From Daucus carota subsp. sativus (lineage: Eukaryota; Streptophyta; Magnoliopsida; Apiales; Apiaceae): DNA of 64,000 bases. The position numbers were made by a program, and so were the translations under genes. The stretch spans positions 40,509,606-40,573,605 of the forward strand of contig NC_030387.2 in assembly GCF_001625215.2 (NCBI RefSeq), given 5' to 3'. Numbering within the stretch: the first letter of the stretch is position 1; each line of letters begins with the position of its first letter. Under the pieces are notes generated by a model, which was not told the origin of the DNA, made no database searches, and saw only the letters and a program-made list of their open reading frames with translations. Positions 34,423 through 45,919 of this stretch are shown in pieces.

Positions 34423-37234
34423 TTAAGGACTAGCCAGTAGATCATCTCCAGCAAAACCAGCAGCAAGGTTAGTACCCCTAGTTCCAAAAGCTTTCTCAAT
34501 TTCTGACAACTTCTCCACGCGGAGAGACTGCAACTCTTGTAGTTTAGTTTTAGTATCGTCAATTTGACAATCAATTGAGTGAAGCTCACTAAGTAGGGGC
34601 TTGGAAAATCGGAGATGTTCTAAATAGTTCAGGCGGTCCAACATCCAACTTAGGTTAATTCCCTGAGTGTGTAAGTAAGAAAATACTTCCCTGTACTCCC
34701 GTATCATCTCAGAATCAACATTAGCCACAGATATTTTGAAAAAGTCGTTTAGAGAGTTGCACAACATATTCAGATTCATTGTACATAACTTCTTGTTTTT
34801 TGTGGTGAAGTGCTCAAAGGTTTTCGGGTACTTATGCATAATGCGATCAAGCAGGCCTAAAAACTCAAAATTGACCTCGTGGCTCCGCCATAATCCGGAA
34901 TCTCTTTCCCCTCTTGAAGAGCACGCCTGATCTTTGCCTGTCCCTTCTACGGAAGGGTCAGTATGACTAACCCTGTTAGCGTCTACCACAGGATCTTCCA
35001 CACCATTATTCTGTCAGGTGCAAATAAGGTTCACGCTAAACAAGATCAACTAAAAGAATTTAAACTGTAAAGCATTCTTGAACTGGAAACAATAATTTTG
35101 ATTAATATTGAAATGTAAAACCGTATAATTTCACAAACAAACAAACAGAAACATATAATCTAAACAGGTACTCCTTTTTTTTTTAATGCCAAGTAAACAC
35201 AGCTCATTACAATTTAATTTTTGTATCCATCCCTGAACAGAAACTGTCACTAATATATACACTCAAAAAATCTGGTTAGTAGCAATCGGCGAAACAATTA
35301 ATTTCTAAGATTAATAAAATCTTCAAATACTACTATGTACTTCAAGTGTACTATAAGTTTTATAGAGCACCTAAATATATCAGTAACCTTGGGGAATTCC
35401 AGACTATGAGGCAATTTTTTTAAGGCGAAGAGTATCTATTAGTAATTATAAATTAATAAAGTATTTTCACAATTTTGATGTTTAAGATAATGAAGTAAAT
35501 GAGTAATCGATACTATACATAATAGATACATATCCATTGTTTCCCGTCACAATACCATAAGTTGAAAAAAGTACACCTATGGCGAAAGATACATGCTTTT
35601 TATCTTTTAAAATTGACAAGATCACAAATATATTGAGTTCAAAAGAAGGATAACAAATTTTTAATTACCTGGGGCAGTATTGTGACGAAGGTGGCATTAG
35701 GAGAGCCGCCAAGTAAATAGGTTCTAAGAGCACTGGATACACTTGATTCTTCGAATCCCCTTGGTAACTTCACATACTTCAACTTACCGAATGGAGAAGG
35801 TAAACTCACAAGAACTTTGGAAATCTTATTGAGTGCCTACAACAACAAATATGAAGAAGAGAAGATGGAGCAAAATATATATATAAAAAAAATTGGTTTT
35901 AAAGAAATAGGACGTATTTTTTTGTAAGGATGATATAGGACAAATTGAGTGTACATTAAGTTGTTAAAAAAAATAACAGCCATGGTCGGAGACTAATTTA
36001 ACCAAAGGCCTCCAATTTCAAAAATAAATACCAATGGTATCTTCAATCAGACAACGAAATAAAGGTATTGCTTATATTGTTGTCAATCAGACAACATATA
36101 TAAATTTACCTCAATGCTCTCCAAGTCAAACGTGAGATTCTTGGCATTACCAAGTCCTGAAAGCATAACTGTTAACCGCCGATAAAATTGTTTCCTCCTT
36201 GTCAATTCCATGTTTCCAAACCAACCCTGTAAACTTATATTAACATTCTCCAACTCGGGAACTCCAACTGTGACCGTAAGGATACCAAAAGCGGTGAAGT
36301 TGCAGAGTTTTGGTGCTGACACCACAACGTTACAAGTGTAGCTCCACAAGCTGGCTTTGATACTCAGATTCAACAATTGAGGAGGACAAGATATGAAAGT
36401 CTCTTGGTAGTTCGATGTTAGAGATAATGTGAGATTTTTCAAATTGACAAGTGCAGAAAGGTTGTCACTCATATTACTTCCAACACGTTCACCATCCAGT
36501 TGTAGACTTAATAAGTTCGGGAAGTCCCAAACTTTGGGCAAACTACAGCGAGACAGACAGAGGGATGTTAAACCTGGCAAACTGAAAGAAGATAACTGCG
36601 ATAAGTTCCAATCATCAAGACTCAGAGTTGTTAGGGCAGGCAAGCATGTGAACAATGAATCCTTCAGCCATGAATTCGACCTATACAAATCTTCATAACC
36701 ACACACATGCTTGAGGTCTAGACTTGTTAAGGCAGGTAAATCCCAGACACCCGATTGCAGTTCACATTCTTCGAGTCTCACATTTAAAGTTAGTTTGTTT
36801 AACGACATGGAGTTAAAAGTGGACAACTTAAATGGTTTATAATCAGGTGATAGTTCAAGATATAAGGATTGCACACCATGGAAGCTTGCATAATCCACAA
36901 AATATTCAAATAATTTCTCAGAACACCCCTTCTCGTAAACACAAAACTTCAAGTCAGAAACATGGGATTGATGGTTTCGTTTAGACAAAACATGACGGAT
37001 CAACTTACCAACATTTTTAGGTTCAGAGTTTTCATACGGACCGAAACTGAGAAAAGGGAGAGTGGTCCATAGAAACCGCCATCGTCTCGAGAGAGTGCCG
37101 GTTTCGACAGCCTGTTTAGCATCTACAAATGAGAGGATTTTGTGAATGAGTTCATCAGGCAATCTGCTGATTCTGTCTTCGTCTCCGAGATGTTGAGGAA
37201 GTGTTCTTGCTTTCTTCTTCGCTCGAGACCCCAT
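34423..37234 (-). CDS. F-box/LRR/FBD protein with a C-terminal MATH-protein-like helical module, copy 2 (intact)
   Basis: Three exons, 37234-36110, 35836-35669 and 35010-34423, join in phase to 626 residues. They encode an F-box near residues 17-60 (RLPDELIHKILSFVDAKQA), LRRs over about 100-370 with repeated LPALT-type phrases, and an FBD-like segment in exon 2 (KLKYVKLPRGFEES; LRTYLLGGSPNATFV). Exon 3 encodes a 195-residue tail. The tail has FLGLLDRIMHKYPKTFEHF, NKKLCTMNLNMLCNSLNDFF, EMIREYREVFSYLHTQG, then a heptad-like region and a conserved EIEKAFGTRGTNLAAGF block. Its pattern resembles the region C-terminal to the MATH domain in plant MATH/coiled-coil proteins, but no MATH domain is present. 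The F-box predicts an SCF ubiquitin-ligase adaptor, with the LRR/FBD part likely binding substrate. The role of the tail is unknown. All exon borders are GT/AG and conserved in the two sister copies. It could be expressed as shown. Confidence 0.85.
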
Positions 37235-37322
37235 TTCTTGCTCACCCCAACCCTTCTGTACAATTCAATCGCTTCAACTCCCCAAAATCTCACCCAGTTT
37301 CATTTAGGCCCTGTTTGGCTAA

Positions 37323-38047
37323 GAGCAAGTCCAAGAGTGCCCTATATTCATGTCCTAAATCAAAATTTAAGGCATGGGAAGCAAATCAATGCTCCAACAA
37401 TGTCCTATTGGTGCCTTAAAACACTAGGACATGTAACAAATGTCTTATTTTTGAGGCACCAGCATGTCCTATTCAATAAGAGCATCTCCAACGGTGCTCC
37501 TAAATCATTCCTTAAACAATAATATAAAATGTGCCTCCTAGTAAGTTAATACACTAGAAAACGTGAGAACTCCAATGCTACTCTTTATACTTGGCTCCTT
37601 ACTCACATTTTGTATTTATTTTATATAAATGAGAGGAAAAAGTTAACTAAAAGAGAGATAAGATTGAAGAGAAATTAATATAATATTGAGTTAAGAGCTA
37701 CTAGATGCTCTTTAAAAGAAAGGAGAGAGAGTAGGCTCCTAAATTTTTAAAGAGCATCTAGGAGCCCATTGGAGCACTAAATTTTGATTTGCTCTTAAAA
37801 TTTAGACTTAGGAGCTTGTTTGGAGTTGCTCTAAAAAAATAGTTTCCTACCATTCCACTACATCTCTCTCCTCTCTCCTTTTCATTTACCTCCAATAACA
37901 ATTCAAATATATTAATATTTTAATAATAAAGCACAATAATGAGGCATGTTGTTGGAGTTGATATATTAAGATGATGTCCTAAATCACTAGGACACATTAT
38001 TTTATTATATTTATAAGGCATTTGCTAAGACATTGTTGGACTTGCTC
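37323..38047. mobile_element. Tourist-like MITE, filled site, containing a nested MITE
   Basis: TIRs begin GAGCAAGTCCAAGAGTG (left) and GAGCAAGTCCAACAATG (right, reverse complement), flanked by TAA at 37320-37322 and 38048-38050. The same genomic spot next to copy 3 (TGGCTAAACATCAG at about 43091-43104) has no insertion, so the TAA duplication and the boundaries are proven by comparison. Without the nested element it is 370 bp. It lies just upstream of the copy-2 start codon, within about 90-820 bases, so it is part of that copy's promoter. Confidence 0.93.
37480..37831. mobile_element. Second Tourist-like MITE nested inside the first
   Basis: The 352-bp element begins GAGCATCTCCAACGGTG and ends TTTGGAGTTGCTC. 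It is flanked by TAA at 37477-37479 and 37832-37834. Its TIR differs from its host's (GAGCATCTCC versus GAGCAAGTCC), so it is a different Tourist-like family. It inserted after the host element. Confidence 0.85.
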
Positions 38048-38140
38048 TAAACATCAGCTTGTTTAAACAAGTTACGAGCGAGTCCACCCCTCTTCTCTGA
38101 TTCATTAAAAAAAAACATGCTCCACTTCCCTTTTTAGTTA

Positions 38141-38291
38141 CTCCCTCCGTCTCATTACTTTAATGCTCTCGTAAAATATAGTTGTATAACTTATTTTTAA
38201 TTTTTTTTTCCCTGAATAAAAATATAACATTCGAATTTTTATTCAAAAAAAAAAAATTTTAAAAATAAGCAACTCAGGGGGGAAGGAGGAG
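38141..38291. mobile_element. Stowaway-like MITE (Tc1/mariner)
   Basis: CTCCCTCCGTC at the left and GGGAAGGAGGAG at the right are inverted ends, each flanked by TA (38139-38140 and 38292-38293). 151 bp with no coding capacity. The right end has one or two differences from the left. Confidence 0.72.
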
Positions 38292-38534
38292 TATTCACTT
38301 AAGAAAATATTTTCCAAACAACTTTTAAATGATTATTCCTGATCTATCCTTAGAATTTCAGAATTCCGCCCCGCTCAATCCCGATTCGTTCATTGTCGTG
38401 TTCGGGTTGAGGATTTTACGGAATTTTCTTGAAAAAAAAGGGCAGGAAAGTTTTATGAAAAATTCGGAGACCAGGACGGGATCGGGAATTCGTGTCTTCC
38501 CGCCCAAATCCCAGACCCCGATTGTATATATATA

Positions 38535-38603
<69 letters not shown>
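38535..38603. repeat. (AAT)n microsatellite, about 23 units
   Basis: Long uninterrupted AAT trinucleotide run. Its minus-strand reading yields a poly-Tyr ORF, which is an artefact. Confidence 0.95.
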
Positions 38604-38605
<2 letters not shown>

Positions 38606-39655
38606 ATTTATATATATTATACTAAATAAATAATAAAATAGATACCATTTATAGAGTTAAGTATTATGGAGTACATAAAAACATTGGAGTATTGGAGTAC
38701 AAAACATAATTTTTTAGTTTGATCCTATATAATATCTTTGATTATCCAAATATTGATATAATCTATCATTTATAAGTTGTCTTGCACATAATTGTCAATT
38801 AATCATTAATATCTATCAACTTTAACAAGTATTAAGATTATTGTTCTGCTTATTAGTTATATTGCAGAACATAGAGTTTTATGATTTATAAAAGTAATTA
38901 TTCTACCATTTGATCACGATGTTTATGTTTATGTTGCAGAACATAATGTACAGGTTGTCAAATATTTACAAATATTATTGGACAAAAAAAATTATAATTT
39001 AGATGACTAGATTACATTTTATCAAATTTTGTACTCCAATACTCCAATTTTTTTTGTACTCCATAAAACTTAACTCACCATTTATAATATTAATAAAACT
39101 GAAAATAATATTAATTTTTATAGATCGATTATTATTATATTATAATATAACATATTTTATAATTTTGAAATTATCAATTATTTATATCATAAATCAGTTT
39201 TTATATGATGGATATTATAAATATGAGATAATTTTTATTTATAATTAGCACAGGACTTGATCGGAGAATGCAGAATCGATCATACCTTCCCCGAAAGTTG
39301 ACCCTACCAGCTGGCGTCATGGATAAAAGGTATATCTTTATCTTTCTCGTAGCCGCTCCAAGATCACAATGTCAGTTTGGAGTTTGGACTGGTCCAAAAT
39401 CTTGGGTTATTACGAGAAAATTCATATCGGAACTACTTTTTGGATATTTAAGATTCTCGAGTGGTAGATTATTTATTGGAATTTTTTTGATTCGAGAGTG
39501 TCAGTTCGGTCTATGTTTCTAATTTAGATCCACAAATAAGATCCACTTAAATTCTATGTCTTTTCGGCATACTCTGTAAAATACATTGTGCCGTAAAAAG
39601 TAACAATTCACAGCCTCCACTTCGTTTCAATCTTTCTTATGCATAGATTGATCCA
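38604..39655. other. AT-rich intergenic DNA between F-box copies 2 and 3
   Basis: No gene is seen. The ORF at 39268-39522 (+) has no recognisable motif. From about 39660 the sequence matches the 3' flank of the F-box gene copies. Confidence 0.4.
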
Positions 39656-39863
39656 AATACCACCGATAACAATATACCAATACCAGAATTATGCATTAGC
39701 TTCCAAAGATTACTTGTTCTGCATTGTGCTTCAACGAATACACAGTTTGATAAAATGTCAGTAAGCAAAATACTTATTAAGTACTAAACAGTTCCGGGAT
39801 AGACAATGGACAGTATAACAAGGCATCCAAACAACACTCGTGCGTTCAGTCAAACCACCAATG

Positions 39864-42800
39864 TTACGGACTTGCCAGTAGATCATCTCCCATGAAACCA
39901 GCAGCGAGGTTAGTACCCCTAGTTCCAAAAGCTTTATCGATTTCTGACAACTTATCCACGCGAAGAGCCTGCAGCTCGTGTAGTTTAGTTTTAGCATTGT
40001 CAATACGACAATCAATTGAGTGAAGCTCGCTAATTAGGGGCTTGGAAAATCGGAGATGTTCTAAATAGTTCAGGCGGTCCAACACCCAACTTAAGTTAAT
40101 TCCCTGAAACTGTAAGTAAGAAAATACTTCCCTGTACTCCCCTATCATCTCAGTATCAACATTAGCCACAGGTATTTTGAAAAAATCGTTCAGTGAGTTG
40201 CACAACATGTTCAGATTCATTGTACATAACTTCTTGTTTTTTGTGGTGAAGTGCTCAAAGGTTTTCGGGTACTTATGCATAATGCGATCAAGCAGGCCTA
40301 CAAACTCAGAATTAACCTCGTGGCTCCGCCATAATCCAGAATCTCTTTCCCCTCTTGAAGAGCACGCCTGATCTTTGTCTGTCCCTTCTATGGAAGGGTC
40401 AGTATGACTAACCCTGTTAGCGTCTACCACGGAATCTTCCACACCATTAATCTGTCAGGTGCAAATTAGGTTCGCGCTAAACAAGATCAATTCAAAGATT
40501 TTGAACTGGAAAGCATTCTTGAACTAGAAACAATAATTTTGATTAATATTGAAATGTAAAACCTTATAATTTCACACACACACAGAACCATAGAATCTAA
40601 ACAGGTACTCCTTTTTTTTTTTTTATACCAAGTAAACACAGCTCATTATAATTCAATTTTTGTATCCATCCCTGAACAGAAACTGTCCCTGATATATACA
40701 CTCAACTTAATAGCAATAGGCCAAACAACTAATTTCTAAGATTAATAAAATCTTCAAATACTACTATGTACTTCAAGTGTACTACAAGTTTTATAGAGCA
40801 CCTAAATATATTAGTAACCTTGACAAGTTCCAGACTATGAGGCAATTTTTTTAAGGCAAAAAGTAGCTATTAGTAATTATAAATTAATAAAGTATTTTCA
40901 CAATTTTGATGTTTAAGATAATGAAGTAATTGAGTGATCGATACTATACATAACAGATACATATCCATTGTTTCCCGTCACAATACCATAAGTTGAAAAA
41001 AGTACACCTATTTCATGGCGAAAGATAAATGCTTTTTATCTTTTAAAATTGACAAGATCACAAATATATTGAGTTCAAAAGAAGGATAACAAATTTTTAA
41101 TTACCTGGGGCAGTTCTGTGACGAAGGTGGCATTAGGAGAGCCGCCAAGTAAATAGTTTCTAAGAGCACTGGACATACTTGATTCTTCGAATCCCCTTGG
41201 TAACTTCACATACTTCAACTTACCGAATGGAGAAGGTAAACTCACAAGAACTTTGGAAATCTTATTGAGTGCCTACAACAACAAATATGAAGAAGAGAAT
41301 ATGGAGCAATATATATAAAAAATTTGGTTATAGAGATATAGGATGTATTTTTTTTTAAAGGGTGATATAGGAAAAATTGAGTGTGCATTAAGTTGTTAAA
41401 AAAAAATAACAGCCATGGATGGAGACTAATTTAACCAAATGCCTACAGTTTCAAAAATAAATACCACTGGTATCTTCAATCAGACAATGAAATAAAGGTA
41501 TTGCTTATATTATTTTCAATCAGATAACATATATACATTACCTCAATGCTCTCCAAGTCAAAAGTGAGATTCTTGGCATTACCAAGTCCTAAAAGCATAA
41601 TTGTTAACCGCCGATAAAATTGTTCCCTACTTGTCAATAGCATGTTTTCAAACCAACCCTGTAAACTAATATTAACATTCTCCAACTCAGGAACTCCAGC
41701 TGTGACCGGAAAGATACCAAAAGCTATGAAGTTGCAGAGTTTTGGTGCTGACACCACAACATTACCAGAAATACAATTGTAGCTCCAGAAGCTGGCTTTG
41801 ATACTCAGATTCAACAATTGAGGAGGACAAGATATGAAAGTCTCTCGGTGTTTCGATGTTAGAGATAATGTGAGATTTTTCAAATTGACAAGTGCAGCAA
41901 GGTTGTCACTCATATTACTGTCAACAGAGTCACCTTCCAGTTGTAGACTTAATAAGTTCGGTAAGTCCCAAACTTTGGGCAAAATACAGTCAGACAAACA
42001 GAGGGTTGTTAAACCTGGCAAACTGAAAGAAGATGAACACGATAAGTTCCCACCATCAAGATGCAGAGTTGTTAGGGCAGGCAAGCATGTTAACAATGAA
42101 TCCTTCAGCCATGAATTCGACCTATACCTATATCTGAGGTGTAGAGTTGTTAAGGCAGGTAAATCCCAAACACCCGATTGCAGTTGACATTCTTCAAGTC
42201 TCACATTTATGTTGTGTTTGGTTGGGGAGAATGGAATGGAATGAAATGGAATGGAATGAAATGAGTAAATAATACTTAAAACTAATAGAGATAGTAAGAA
42301 AATTTTGAAAAAATTTGAAGGAGTGCAAAATTGTTATGATGAGATTTGAGAATAAATTGAGGTTGGGAGAGAATGAAGCATTCCATCTCAAATGGAAGGT
42401 GTGATATCTAACATATGATGTACGGAATGGAATGGAGGAATGAATGAAATTTCTTAAAAATCATCTATAAAATAGTTCATTTTTTATTCCATTCCTTCCA
42501 GGATTATTCACCCCAACCAAACACAACATTAAAGTTAGTTTGTTTAACGACGTGGAGCTGAAAGTGGATGACTTAAATGGTTTATAATTATGTGGTAGTT
42601 CAAGATTTAAGGATTGCACACCATGGGAGATTGCATAATCTACAAATTTTTGAAATAATTTCTCAGAACACCCCTTATTGTAAACACAAAACTTCAAATC
42701 AGAAACATGGGATTCATGATTTCGTTTAGACAAAACATGACGGATCAACTTACCAACATTTTTAGCTTCAAAGTTATTATACGGATCATAACTTTGATAC

Positions 42801-43000
42801 GGACCGAAACTGAGAAAAGGGAGAGTGGTCCATATAAGCTGCCATCGTCTCGAGAGAATGCTGGTTTCAACAGCCTGTTTCGCATCTACAAATGAGAGGA
42901 TTTTGTGAATGAGTTCATCAGGCAATCTGCTGAGCCTGTCTTCATCTCCCAGATGTTGCTGAGGAAATGTTGTAGCTTTCTTCTTCGCTCGAGACCCCAT
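39864..43000 (-). pseudogene. F-box/LRR/FBD gene with MATH-protein-like tail, copy 3, disrupted by a MITE
   Basis: Same three-exon plan as copy 2: exon 1 43000-41542, exon 2 41272-41105, exon 3 40451-39864. Exons 2 and 3 have exactly the same lengths (168 and 588). A 319-bp Tourist-like MITE plus its 3-bp TSD interrupts exon 1 inside the LRR region after LNKLTLM. The frame reads into the element and stops at 42461, giving a 179-residue F-box fragment. If the element and one TSD are ignored, exon 1 is 1137 bases, still a multiple of three, and the frame past the insertion is open to the end. The gene was therefore intact when the element arrived. The tail is nearly identical to that of copy 2. 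Transcription of the disrupted allele, or splicing around the element, cannot be excluded. Confidence 0.88.
42210..42528. mobile_element. Tourist-like MITE inserted in the coding exon of F-box copy 3
   Basis: The 319-bp element has ends TGTTGTGTTTGGTTGGGG on both sides (inverted) and is flanked by TTA at 42207-42209 and 42529-42531. Copy 2 has the empty site CACATTTAAAGTTAG, so the insertion and its 3-bp duplication are directly visible. The interior has GGAATGGAATG repeats. A 3-bp TTA/TAA target and a GTTTGGTTGG-containing terminus fit PIF/Harbinger-derived MITEs. The TIR differs from those of the other Tourist-like elements here. Confidence 0.95.
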
Positions 43001-44256
43001 TTCTTGCTCTACTCTGTGAGCCCAACCCTTCTGTACAATTCAGTCGCTTCAACTTCCCAAAATCTCACCCAATTTTATTTAGGCCCTGTTTGGCTAAACA
43101 TCAGCCTGTTTGAACTTTGAACAAGTTATGAGCGAGTAGCACCCTCTTCCCTGATTAATTAAGAAAACAAGAGCCTCGTCCGTTTTGAGTTATTCAAACA
43201 AAAATTGTTCCTAAAATAACTATCTCATATTATTTTCTCACCGAAAATAATTGTTCCGATTAATTTTTGAAACAACTTTTACAAGATTATTCCTAACCTA
43301 TCCTTGAATTCCAAATTCCAATATTTAATCTTCTAGTTTAAACTCACCCATCTATGCAATATATAATTATGATTTATGAATAAGTATAGAAGTAAATTGA
43401 GTCACTAACCAAAACCCTAAAATCGCCTCTGCCATCCGTCCGAGGGGCTTTCATCGGTGAAAATCCCCAATCTTACCTTCTTGTATTACTATTATTAATT
43501 AATCTCTTGTTTTCTTCGATAAGTTCCCAATTTATTTGGGTTTTGTTTGGTTTCTCCGTGTGAGGTTTAGGTTTTTGTTTGGATTTTGTCTGTTCATCAT
43601 GTCCGGGATTACAGATCTGCAAGATTTTCATGGTGCTGATTTAGTGATAAAGTTTTGTATGGTGATATATTTATGATCGATTGCTCAAAACAACATTGGG
43701 AGTATTACAGTATGTACATATCTCTTCAAAGCGATATGATTATGCGTTTGTTCAATTTCGATTATATCTGTAGATGGCGTATGGCTTTTCATTATTGAAT
43801 TATTTTCATTTTTCAAACAAAAATGAACAAGTATAAAAATAATTTTTTAATTTGATACTCTTAATATGTGTATTTTCTATAAAGTGCACAACTCAAAAAA
43901 CTCTTGTGACATGGATAATTAAAAAAGAACGGTGATAATAACATTACCGTCTTAAGCGCTATGTGTTTACATGAAACTAATTTTATTAATATATAAATAC
44001 AAATATCAAATATTCAGATAATATATGCAATTTTCTTATATAAGTATAGGTATAAATTTGTAGTTTTAGATACGGATATTCCATTTTAGATTCATAAAAA
44101 TACACTATATAAATATATATTTTACAATTTTATATATTCAAATAAAATTATATTCTCAAAAAAAGTGTCAGTGTTGTAATTTGACACCAAAATGTTCATA
44201 AATGCATACTTGGTGCTAAATTTGCATCCAACATGCATGTATTTTTTATTTTTTTT
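43001..44256. other. Upstream region of F-box copy 3 and intergenic DNA
   Basis: The first 120 bases are the promoter-proximal part shared with copy 2 and contain the MITE-free site at 43091-43104. From about 43420 to 43660 lies a less AT-rich stretch with a gene-leader look (AAACCCTAAAATCGCC; GGGGCTTTCATCGGTG), but there is no ORF of note after it. It may be a relic of a 5' UTR. Confidence 0.4.
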
Positions 44257-44492
44257 TAGAATCAATTGCAATTAGTACTCCTTTGGTTTCAGCTTATTGC
44301 ACATTGCACCTAATAGTTTTGGAAAATACAATTTGCAGCCCCAGACTTTTAACCGCGCAACATTTAACACCCTTTCCGTTAATTTCTGCCGTTACCGTTA
44401 ACTTTTTCAGGGGCATTTTGAAAATTTTTATTATATTTAATTAAAATCAGACTTTTATTTAAATTTCCTGACCTCAACGATATTTTTCGGAA
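44257..44492. repeat. Dispersed repeat, copy 2 of 2 in the window
   Basis: Matches 17561-17800 along its length; see that entry for shared phrases. It ends about 60 bases before the F-box pseudogene at 44554. Confidence 0.7.
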
Positions 44493-44553
44493 AAACTTAA
44501 AAAACGAAAGTTGTAGAGAATAAAAAGATCTTTTTAGAACAATAAGGTTCAAA

Positions 44554-45612
44554 ATGTCGCGGCTTGATGATATAGACAGGATCAGCAACTTACCCCTGGA
44601 CTTGATAATACATTGTATTTTCGATCGTTTGTCAGTTCCGGATGCAGCAAGAACTAGTGTTCTGTCAAAGATTGGAAGCATCCATGGCGAATGAACACCA
44701 AGCTATATTTTGATAAGTTATTCTTCTCACAACTGACTCGTCACAAAGGCAAAGACGCGCACCAATCTGCTTTCTCAAGGGCTCTTGAAATGATTATTTC
44801 AGGTCGCATCGGCCTCGTACAGAGTTTGTTCTTTATATTCCTCCGAAACTTGATCAATGCCCTCTGGCTCGGTGGAATGAACACTTCTTGAACAAGGGGC
44901 TAAGATTTTTACAACTCGATGATTCTGAAAACAATGCCTATGAAATCTCCTCGAGTTTGTTTGATTGTGTGGACTTGCTCAGCTTGCAGCTCTAGACATG
45001 GATATTGAATGCGCCCCGTAAATTTACAGGCTTTACTAATCTGGTATTGGTTCAGTTAAGATATAGCTCATTCAGAGGTAACATTTCATGCGGGACTAGA
45101 TTAAGATATCTGAAACTAGAACACTGTACTGGGATTCAACACTTAGCTCGCCAATTCACAGATGGTACCAGTCTCACACTCGTGTTGCTCACTGGGAGCG
45201 AACAGATTGATTGGCGATGGTTTGTATGCAATCTGCTACTGAAATCCTTGGTTCTGGAATAGACTTCCTACTCAGCTAATAACGACAGGAAACCCCTAAA
45301 TATAACCAGGTTTCTTGGCAATCTGCCTAGCATCCATGGTTTCTACACAAGTGGTTTCACAATTCACTCTCCAGATAACATGAACTCACGAAGTCCATAC
45401 AAGGCATTTTTCAATTTAAGACGTCTTAAGGTATTGTTTACATATAAGTTTGCAGACCAGGTCTCGCTATGAAAAGTGGGCTCGTGACAAAAGCTGGGAT
45501 CTTAAAAGAGTTATTGCTGAGCCAGCTCGGATCCTATAATTTGTGCCAGATTTTAGATGCAATTTACATAATCAGATGTTTGCTGAACTTGCAGAGGTTT
45601 GGGGTAAAACTG
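44554..45612 (+). pseudogene. F-box/FBD/LRR pseudogene related to the gene at 59819
   Basis: ATG 44554 starts MSRLDDIDRISNLPLDLII, an F-box. After VLSK near 44668 a one-base loss shifts the frame (WKHPWRMNTKLYFDK continues in another frame). Further lesions are a TAG at about 44994 (where the intact gene reads CTCCATACATGG) and a TAG at about 45260. The exon-1 donor is changed from GGTAAG to GATAAC at 45374-45379. An exon-2 homologue lies at 45449-45612 with several stops. The order of blocks (NAYEIS, FDCVDLLSLQL, LEHCTGIQHLA, GSEQIDWRW) follows the intact gene throughout. Its 3' end faces the 3' end of the glycerate-kinase gene. Confidence 0.88.
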
Positions 45613-45919
45613 GTGAGAACTGAAACTTGCAATTTATCTTATGTCCATCTTAAGTTCTTAACTATCTATTACTCGGTATCGATAACTGATAACATACGTT
45701 AGTAACGTTTGGATAATTGTTGCAAAGTACAACAAAAATGCATGAGTAAAAATATTTTTCAGAATAAATAATTGCAGGTTACGTAAAAAATTTATCTACA
45801 AATCAACCTATCTAAGAGTGCATATGTACCGTTAAGCAATTTTAGTATGAAGCTCATTGTACAGCACATACAAAAAGAAAACATGATTTATTAACCTTCT
45901 ATCTGAACTATCTCATCGC

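Noticed and set aside
38416-38607. Minus-strand ORF with a long poly-tyrosine run
   Set aside because: It is the translation of the AAT microsatellite at 38535-38603.
42210-42528. Reading the MITE in F-box copy 3 as an intron
   Set aside because: The sister copy lacks it with a TTA duplication, and its ends are not GT/AG; cryptic splicing cannot be excluded but is not supported.
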